A stretch of DNA of 64,000 nt. Origin: Saccharopolyspora rosea. Its GTDB lineage: Bacteria; Actinomycetota; Actinomycetes; Mycobacteriales; Pseudonocardiaceae. This document shows, piece by piece, positions 58,674 to 64,000 of the stretch. How positions within the stretch are numbered: the stretch's first letter is position 1; every line of letters starts with the position of its first letter. Below the pieces are notes generated by a model. That model made no database searches. It was not told the origin of the DNA and saw nothing but the letters and a program-made list of their open reading frames with translations. The stretch covers positions 3,100,001 to 3,164,000 of the forward strand of contig NZ_CP102826.1 of assembly GCF_025643595.1 (NCBI RefSeq). Direction: 5' to 3'. Position numbers and translations under genes: made by a program.

Positions 58674-59708
58674 TCACTTCGTGCCGCTGATCACACCGTG
58701 CGGTGTCCAACTACCGCCGGGAAGGCGTTCCAGGCCCGAGAAACCGGCTTCGGTGAGCCAGCTCTCGTACTGGTCCCAGCGGTACAGGGTGCTGGCGGAG
58801 GCGGGCAGCGTCGTGAAGTACACGTTGTCCAGGGCCGCGTAGAGCGGACCGTCCTCATCGGACATCGCGTTGAACACCAGCACGCGTCCGCCCGGGGCGA
58901 GGGCGTCATGGGCCTTGCGCAGCAGTGCCAGGTTCTGCTCCGGGGACCAGATCACCAGCTGGTTGGCGAACAGCACGCAGTCGTACCCGGTCGGGAACGG
59001 CTCGGCGAACATGTCGAACTCGGCGACGGTGATCCGGTCGTCCATCCCCGCGGCGCTGATCCGTTCGCGGGCGATGGCCGTCGCGCCCGGCAGGTCCAGC
59101 ACCGTGAACCGCACCCGGGGGTTCGCCTCGGCCAGCGCGATCGAGTTGATGCCGTCGCCGCCGCCCACGTCCAGCACCCGCTGGACCCCGGTGAGGTCGG
59201 TCTTGCTCACCAGGATCGGGTTGGACAGCTTCGACCACGACCGCATGCACCTGAAGAACAGCTGTTCCAGCGCCGGGGTGTTGGACAGCCGCCGGTACAG
59301 ATCGTCCTCGTCGCCCGCGAACCGCCGGAGCCCGACGTTGGTGTCCTCGCGCAGCGACGCCAGGAAGTCGGCCTGCGGCTCGTAGACGATGTCCGCCTCG
59401 AACGCGACGATGTCGGAGAGGACCTCCCACGACCCGTCCCGGAACATCTCGTCCAGCAGCTCGGCGTTGCGGTACCCGCCCCCGGCGAGGGAGGTCAGGC
59501 CGAGCGCGGTCGTGCCGAGCAGCAGCACGTCGGTGGGGCGCCGGCGGAGTCGCAGCGCGCTGCCGATCGCCTCGCTGGTCAGTCCGGGCTCGTCGTGCAG
59601 CAGCCGGAAGAGCCCGAGCCGACAGCCCGCGTTGAGGAGCTGGAACGCAGCCGCGCCGAACAGTGTTCGGGTGAGGTCCTGCCTGGTCAGTGAACGGGAA
59701 TCGCCCAT
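58674..59708 (-). CDS. SAM-dependent O/C-methyltransferase
   Basis: A 344-residue methyltransferase of the plant-like O-methyltransferase type with an N-terminal dimerisation winged helix (LTRTLFGAAAFQLLNAGCRLGLFRLLHDE). SAM motif VLDVGGGDGINSIALAEANPRVRFTVLDLP (about 180-210), then FDMFAEPFPTGYDCVLFANQLVIWSPEQNLALLRKAHDALAPGGRVLVF. In sibiromycin and actinomycin pathways, enzymes of this general class methylate 3-hydroxykynurenine at C4. As a KMO gene is adjacent, that substrate is possible. Distance to the next gene (59734) is 25 bases. Confidence 0.85.
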   Translation of the reverse strand: MGDSRSLTRQDLTRTLFGAAAFQLLNAGCRLGLFRLLHDEPGLTSEAIGSALRLRRRPTDVLLLGTTALGLTSLAGGGYRNAELLDEMFRDGSWEVLSDIVAFEADIVYEPQADFLASLREDTNVGLRRFAGDEDDLYRRLSNTPALEQLFFRCMRSWSKLSNPILVSKTDLTGVQRVLDVGGGDGINSIALAEANPRVRFTVLDLPGATAIARERISAAGMDDRITVAEFDMFAEPFPTGYDCVLFANQLVIWSPEQNLALLRKAHDALAPGGRVLVFNAMSDEDGPLYAALDNVYFTTLPASASTLYRWDQYESWLTEAGFSGLERLPGGSWTPHGVISGTK

Positions 59709-59733
59709 CGGAAGTCCATTCGGTGCGAAGGGA

Positions 59734-60966
59734 TCAGGAGTACGGGCTCGGCTGCGGTACTTCGTCGCGGAGCACGAATGCCCCGAGTTCGCGCCGCTTG
59801 TAGGCGACCGGGTCGTGCAGCGTGTGGGTCCGCACGTTGCGCCAGAAGAGGTCGAAACCGAACGAGGTGGCGGTCGAACGCGCCCCCGTCGCCTCGAAGA
59901 TGCGGTTGGTGACCTCCAAGGACACGTCCGTGGCCCGCGCCTTGACCGCGGCGACGCGCACGGCGTACTCGCCGCGGGTGCGCTCGGTCAGCGCGTCGAG
60001 ATCGCGGTACAGGGGCAGGCCCTCCTCGGCGACCTGGTCGGCCAGCGCCTCCACCGCCCACGGCTTCGCGGTCAGGTCGCCGTAGAGATCGAGCACGTGC
60101 GGCTCGTCCACGGTGCGGGCGTAGCCGCCCCACGCCCGCTTCCGGGAACGCGTGTACTCGGCAGCCCTGGCCAGCGCGCCCTTCGCGATGCCGAGGTAGA
60201 GGTTGGCGAAGGCGAGCTGGTTCGTCGGCACGTCCATCGTGTTGCGCACGTGGGGCCGGAACACGCCGTCGACGTGGCCGAGGGCGTCGTCCCGGCGGGC
60301 CCGCGCCTCGTTGATCGTGACGCCGCCGCTGGCGGTCAGCCGTTGCCCCATGTTGTCCCAGTCGTCGTGCGGGACAAGACCAGGTTGGTCGGTGGGCAGC
60401 ACGGCCAGTACGTGCGCGCCGTCGCCCTCGCGCACGCCCTCCAGGAAGCAGCGGTCGGAGACGGCGACTCCGGTGGCGAACGTCTTCTTCCCGACGAACA
60501 CGAGTTCGTCGCCGTCGTCGCGGACCGACACCTCGGAGTCGCGCGGGTTCAGCGCACCGGCCAGGAACCACCCGCCGCGCGTGGCCTCCCGTTCGAAGCG
60601 GTCGGCCTGCTCCCGGGTGCCGTACATCCGGGGCGTCCAGAACCACACGTAGTGGTAGCCGAGGAGCTGGCCGAGGGAGCCGTCGCCGGCCGAGACCTCT
60701 CGGATGACTCGGTGGGCGGTGGGCCATTCCTGGCCGCCGCCGCCCTGCTCGACCGGGCCGAGCATGGTGACCAGACCGGAGTCCTTGAGCAGTGCGAGCT
60801 CCGCGTGCGGAACCCGGTTCGCCCGGTCGCGCTCGGCGGCGTCGGTGGCGAGTTCCTCGGCCACCTCCGCGGCCCGCGCGATCCACTCGTCCGGCGTGCC
60901 CGGCCGGGACGGGAATGCCCGCTGCTGCCCGGTCGCTGCCTGCGGTGGGTTCGTATCGGTCGACAC
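59734..60966 (-). CDS. Flavin-dependent monooxygenase of acyl-CoA-dehydrogenase fold
   Basis: A 410-residue enzyme related to DszC/SfnB and HsaA-like oxygenases rather than true acyl-CoA dehydrogenases. Features: WIARAAEVAEELATDAAERDRANRVPHAELALLKDSGLVTMLGPVEQGGGGQEWPTAHRVIREVS, then LGYHYVWFWTPRMYG, and VTNRIFEATGARSTATSFGFDLFWRNVRTHTLHDPVAYKRRELG at the end (typical DszC). Needs a flavin reductase from elsewhere. GTG 60966 behind GGGGAGG is preferred; ATG 60978 is possible. First gene of the main minus-strand operon, with heptamer repeats 120 bases upstream. Confidence 0.82.
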   Translation of the reverse strand: MSTDTNPPQAATGQQRAFPSRPGTPDEWIARAAEVAEELATDAAERDRANRVPHAELALLKDSGLVTMLGPVEQGGGGQEWPTAHRVIREVSAGDGSLGQLLGYHYVWFWTPRMYGTREQADRFEREATRGGWFLAGALNPRDSEVSVRDDGDELVFVGKKTFATGVAVSDRCFLEGVREGDGAHVLAVLPTDQPGLVPHDDWDNMGQRLTASGGVTINEARARRDDALGHVDGVFRPHVRNTMDVPTNQLAFANLYLGIAKGALARAAEYTRSRKRAWGGYARTVDEPHVLDLYGDLTAKPWAVEALADQVAEEGLPLYRDLDALTERTRGEYAVRVAAVKARATDVSLEVTNRIFEATGARSTATSFGFDLFWRNVRTHTLHDPVAYKRRELGAFVLRDEVPQPSPYS

Positions 60967-61083
60967 TGGCCTCCCCATTCTCCAGAAAGCACAACGTGAT
61001 CGGCCCGGACAACGCGCGAGATCGCTCGCGCGTCGGGAAAATCGGCGGACGTCGACGCGAATGTCGTGTCCTGTTGGCGCCAA

Positions 61084-61128
61084 ACGCTAGGGCGATCCGC
61101 TGTCAGGGCGCTCTCAGTCCGCTCTCCA
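61084..61128 (-). promoter_or_regulatory. SARP-type heptamer repeats and -10 element
   Basis: On the plus strand CTGTCAG (61100), CTCTCAG (61111) and CTCTCCA (61122) are spaced exactly 11 bp. On the minus strand they read toward the flavin monooxygenase, and a TAGCGT box (61089-61084) follows after ten bases. SARPs bind such repeats just upstream of the -10. Confidence 0.6.
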
Positions 61129-61163
61129 CCCGCGACCGGCGGTCGGGGAATCGTCCGGGTAGC

Positions 61164-61637
61164 TCACCCGACGACCACACCGAGGTGGAGCCCGAGAAGA
61201 ACGCACCCCAGCAAGGCGGCGCGCAGATCGATCACGTTGTTCCAGCGCTGCTGGAGCGCGCGGGAGTCGGCGACGGGCGCACCGCCGCGCGCCGCGGCGG
61301 TGAGCGCGCGGTTCACCGGCGCGGCCACGCGGACGAACACGACCAGCCACGCCGCCACCAGGAGGGCGGCGACGACGTCGGCGAGCACACCGGCCGGTCC
61401 GTTCACCGGTATCGAGACCACCGCGGTCGCGACCGTGCTGGCCACGCCCACCAACGCGGGCCACATCAGTCGCCGGTCCCCGTAGTAGTGGATGTGACCC
61501 ATGATCCGGGTGAGCGTGCCGTCGTCCAGGTGCACCAATGCGGACCGCAACACGGCGGCGCAGAAGAAATCGATGCCGAACACGGCACCGGTGGACATCA
61601 CGGCGATCGCGGTGAGCAGGTGGTAGGCGAGGACCAT
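61164..61637 (-). CDS. DUF1772 (anthrone-oxygenase-like) membrane protein
   Basis: A 157-residue membrane protein with four hydrophobic helices (LAYHLLTAIAVMSTGAVFGIDFFCAAVL, LMWPALVGVASTVATAVVSI, VVAALLVAAWLVVFVRVA, DLRAALLGCVLLGLHLGVVV). The layout and RWNNVIDLRAALLG segment fit DUF1772, which includes anthrone oxygenases and unassigned proteins. Cofactor-free oxygenation of an aromatic intermediate is only a possibility. ATG at 61637 follows GGAAGG at six bases; a GTG directly before it is also usable. Confidence 0.7.
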   Translation of the reverse strand: MVLAYHLLTAIAVMSTGAVFGIDFFCAAVLRSALVHLDDGTLTRIMGHIHYYGDRRLMWPALVGVASTVATAVVSIPVNGPAGVLADVVAALLVAAWLVVFVRVAAPVNRALTAAARGGAPVADSRALQQRWNNVIDLRAALLGCVLLGLHLGVVVG

Positions 61638-62056
61638 CACAATCCTTCCCGCGGCGTCGCCCGGTGCGTCGCGGGATTCCTGTCGGCTGAGCGGGGAACC
61701 GCGGGCGGGGTCGACGCGCGTCTCGCGTGAATTCGTGGGAGTTCGGTTTCCGCGCGCGTGCCGCCAACAGTAGGAGTACCGGAGCCCGGCGCCTACTCGC
61801 TGCGGTGCTGTTGAGAGCGGGATGAGAGCGGTCCGGGAGAACGGTCGGCGCCGCGGCGGCCCGGGTGCGCGTCGCCCCGGATTCCTTGGCAGGAAAGGGA
61901 AGGGCTGCTCAGGAACAAAATGAACGGTGGTCGCGGAGCGTGATACGCTGCCCACGGTCGGTCAGGATCACCCCGAGCGCTCGTTCGACGGAAATCCCAC
62001 CGCGTGCTGCGTCGACGCGTGACGCACCAGCGCGTGTCCGTTGTGGAGAGGAGCAG
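61638..62056. other. Intergenic region between divergent genes
   Basis: 419 bases between DUF1772 and the drug exporter. No gene is supported. It contains SARP-like repeats (61811-61839); the exporter's ribosome site GAGAGGAG is at 62045-62052. Left of it TAGGCG-type boxes are possible but not convincing. Confidence 0.5.
61811..61839. promoter_or_regulatory. Second SARP-type heptamer repeat cluster
   Basis: TTGAGAG (61811), ATGAGAG (61822) and CCGGGAG (61833), each 11 bp apart with CGGG/CGGT spacers. Same heptamer family as the site at 61100 (there CTGAGAG on the minus strand). It lies between the DUF1772 and MFS genes and could serve either direction. Confidence 0.5.
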
Positions 62057-63517
62057 ATGCCGCCCGTGCAGCTCGCTGTCACACCCGCCCGCCGACGCCT
62101 GTGCCTGGCGTTGCTCGCATGGGCGGAACTGATCGTCGCTCTCGACGTCAACATCGTCTACATCGCTCTGCCGGACATCGGGCGGCAGCTGGCCTTCTCG
62201 TCCCTGACACTGCAGTGGGTGGTCAGCGCCTACGCGGTCACGTTCGGCGGGTTCCTGCTGCTCGGCGGTCGATGCGCGGACCGGCTCGGTCGACGGCGCA
62301 TGTTCCTGCTCGCGCTGTCGCTGTTCGCGGGGGCATCGCTGGCGGGTGCGCTGGCGCCGAGCGCGGGTGTGCTGGTCGCCGCTCGGGCGATCCAGGGACT
62401 CGGCGGGGCACTGCTGTTCCCGACGACGCTCGCGCTGGTCAACACCATGTTCCCGGAAGGGCCAGCGCGAAATCGGGCGCTCGCCGTCTGGGGCGGGGCG
62501 GGTTCGGTCGGCCTGTCCCTCGGCTCGCTCGTGGGCGGGGTGCTCACCGGAACGTTCGGGTGGCCGATGGTCTTCTACGCCAACGTGCTCATGGCCGCCA
62601 TCGGGATTGCCGCGGCCCTGCCGCTGCTGCCTCGCGACGACGTGGTCCGGAGTGCGCGGACCTTCGACCTGCGGGGCGCGCTGCTGGCCACGATCGGCGT
62701 GACCGCCGTGATCTTCGCGTTGGTGCAGGGGCCGGATTCGGGGTGGACGTCGCCGCCGGTCGTGCTGTGCGCGGTGGCCGCGGTCGCACTGCTCGTCGGT
62801 TTCGTCTTCGCCGAGTCGCGCAGCGCCGACCCCCTGATGCCCTTGCGGTTGGTCAGGACCCGAACGCTGGGCGTCGCGCTGCTGATCACCTTGCTGTTCG
62901 GGATGGCCGACGGGTCCGTGCCGTACTTCTTCACCGTGTACCTGCAACAGGTCCACGGGTACGGGGCGTTCCGGACCGGCCTGGCGTACGTGCTGCCCGC
63001 CGTGTTCATCGTCGTCGGAACCCAGTTGAGCGAGCGCCTGATCGGCCGCCTCGGCACCCGGACGACCCTCGTCGCGGGAAACCTCATCGGACTCGCCGGG
63101 ACCGCCGCCCTGGCCTGGGGCATGGCCTCGGCCGGCGGCGCATACCCGCAGCTGGTCCCCGGGCTGGTCGGCTGGGGACTGGGCCAGGGCATCGTCTGGA
63201 CGGCCATGTGGGTGCTCGCCTCCACCGACGTCGAACCGCGGGAACAGGGCGTCGCGTCGGGCATCGCGTCCACCGGGCTGCAGAGCGGGATCGCGCTCGG
63301 GCTCGCGATCACGATCGCCATCGCCAACAGCGGGGTCCACGGCCTGACGGGAGCGGCCCGCGTCGCGAAGTTCGGCGAGAACATCCCGCAGGCCCTGTAC
63401 GTGACCGCGGCCGGGCTCGCCGCGAGCGTCCTCGTCGCACTCGTGCTGAGCCGCCGCACCGGGCAGGCCCGATCGCGGCGGCCCGCGGACGAGGCGGACC
63501 GGGTGGCCCGCGACTAG
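62057..63517 (+). CDS. DHA2-type MFS drug exporter
   Basis: A 486-residue transporter with 14 helices. Motif D1-like ELIVALDVNIVYIALPDIGRQLAFSSLTLQWVVSAYAVTFGGFLLLGGRCADRLGRRRMF (helices 1-3), motif C-like GWPMVFYANVLMAAIGIAAALPLLP (after helix 5) and 14-TMS ending VTAAGLAASVLVALVLSRR. Close to EmrB/actinorhodin-type exporters, and probably exports a product of the adjacent cluster or gives resistance. ATG follows GAGAGGAGCAG. Its TAG stop is also the left flank of the MITE-like element. Divergent from the DUF1772 gene. Confidence 0.9.
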   Translation: MPPVQLAVTPARRRLCLALLAWAELIVALDVNIVYIALPDIGRQLAFSSLTLQWVVSAYAVTFGGFLLLGGRCADRLGRRRMFLLALSLFAGASLAGALAPSAGVLVAARAIQGLGGALLFPTTLALVNTMFPEGPARNRALAVWGGAGSVGLSLGSLVGGVLTGTFGWPMVFYANVLMAAIGIAAALPLLPRDDVVRSARTFDLRGALLATIGVTAVIFALVQGPDSGWTSPPVVLCAVAAVALLVGFVFAESRSADPLMPLRLVRTRTLGVALLITLLFGMADGSVPYFFTVYLQQVHGYGAFRTGLAYVLPAVFIVVGTQLSERLIGRLGTRTTLVAGNLIGLAGTAALAWGMASAGGAYPQLVPGLVGWGLGQGIVWTAMWVLASTDVEPREQGVASGIASTGLQSGIALGLAITIAIANSGVHGLTGAARVAKFGENIPQALYVTAAGLAASVLVALVLSRRTGQARSRRPADEADRVARD

Positions 63518-63828
63518 GGGAGTGTTTCGGAAGTGCTTTGCGTGGCGGTGCCGGTGGCGGAACCTCAGCGGCCCGCCCGTCGCTCGACCACCACCCCCAA
63601 GGAGGCGCTGCGCGCCACGGCCACACCGGCTCCGGGAGCCCCTCCTGATGTATCAGCCCATACACGGCGTCGGGGCTGTCCTCGCGAGACGCCCGCCCGT
63701 CGCCCGACCACCGCCCCCCACGGAGGCGCTGACGCGCCGCTGTGCTCGTCGGAGAACCCGCGGCGGTGCGGGTTGCGAGACCGCTCACCGAAAGAGAAAG
63801 CGGCTGACGCCGCTTATAAGACACTCCC
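63518..63828. mobile_element. MITE-like element, copy 2 (complete)
   Basis: 311 bases starting GGGAGTGTTTC and ending with the inverse of GGGAGTGTCTTA (terminal inverted repeats with one or two mismatches). TAG occurs directly on both sides (63515-63517 and 63829-63831), a probable 3-bp target duplication. No transposase gene fits inside; it holds an internal module present twice (CCCGCCCGTC...GGAGGCGCTG). Shares long blocks with 11204-11451. Confidence 0.78.
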
Positions 63829-63883
63829 TAGCCGGCTGTCGGCCGATCCGGACCGTCCGCCCCGGTCGGCCGTTGACGGCTGG

Positions 63884-64000
63884 TCACCTCACCGAGTACG
63901 CGCCCGCGTCGAGGTCTTCGAGGAGGGTGGGCCCGGTGGGGGTCCAGCCCAGGAGTTCGCGCGTGGCGGTGCTGGTCGCGGAGAGGTCCGCGCCGAAGAA
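63884..64000 (-). CDS. SDR/epimerase family protein, 3' end only
   Basis: On the minus strand the last 38 codons read LLGWTPTGPTLLEDLDAGAY before a TGA at 63884-63886. This ending (GWxPTGPxLLEDLDAG) is characteristic of NAD-dependent epimerase/dehydratase-like SDR proteins of actinobacteria. The rest lies beyond the right edge. Function cannot be narrowed. Confidence 0.7.
   Translation of the reverse strand, partial: FFGADLSATSTATRELLGWTPTGPTLLEDLDAGAYSVR

Overview
The window is high-GC DNA with dense, overlapping genes, many GTG and TTG starts and actinobacterial families throughout (DUF2631, DUF1876, DevR-like regulator, SARP regulator, F420-type LLM oxidoreductases). It fits a filamentous actinomycete, most likely of the Pseudonocardiaceae (Saccharopolyspora or Amycolatopsis type). 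That placement is inference from gene content and style, not from a marker gene.

Layout. 1-3118 (minus): gas-vesicle genes (gvpG partial, gvpF, gvpA and two accessory genes). 3416-8945: hemerythrin protein, DUF2631, a BlaI/M56 pair diverging from a DsbA/CcdA pair, and an NlpC/P60 hydrolase. 8999-12670: a CstR/CstB-like persulfide detoxification locus with two matching 16-bp operators. Its central dioxygenase-rhodanese is intact, but three accessory genes look damaged and a MITE-like element sits inside it. 12976-23009: a stress/dormancy island (PPK2, three universal-stress or heat-shock genes, pncB, DUF1876, DevR-like regulator, CBS, SHOCT, Acg-type nitroreductase) with three almost identical palindromes upstream of genes. 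23369-37182: metabolic and transport genes (APC permease, P450, AbgT transporter, an acyl-CoA ligase/dehydrogenase/MFS operon with its own TetR, amidohydrolase plus MoaF), ending in an AraC pseudogene.

38092-51129 is the most interesting part: a compact, translationally coupled biosynthetic operon. It starts with a 44-residue RiPP precursor ending in a Thr/Cys-rich core, followed by an LLM-family oxidoreductase, a full-length LanB dehydratase, a LanC cyclase, a glycosyltransferase, a carrier protein, a secreted S33 peptidase, a KAS III-like acyltransferase, an acyl-CoA-dehydrogenase-like enzyme and a free-standing prolyl-type adenylation enzyme. The last enzymes are the set that makes pyrrole-2-carboxyl thioesters in clorobiocin, pyoluteorin and prodigiosin pathways. 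The simplest reading is a class I lanthipeptide carrying an acylated sugar, a combination I do not know to be described.

51494-61637: a large SARP regulator followed by a second cluster on the minus strand (SDR, P450, a fused kynurenine-monooxygenase/PLP-decarboxylase gene with one frameshift, methyltransferase, flavin monooxygenase of the acyl-CoA-dehydrogenase fold, DUF1772). Heptamer direct repeats at 11-bp spacing lie in its promoters, as expected for a SARP target. 62057-63517 is a DHA2-type drug exporter, directly followed by a complete copy of the MITE-like element, and the window ends in the 3' end of an SDR gene.
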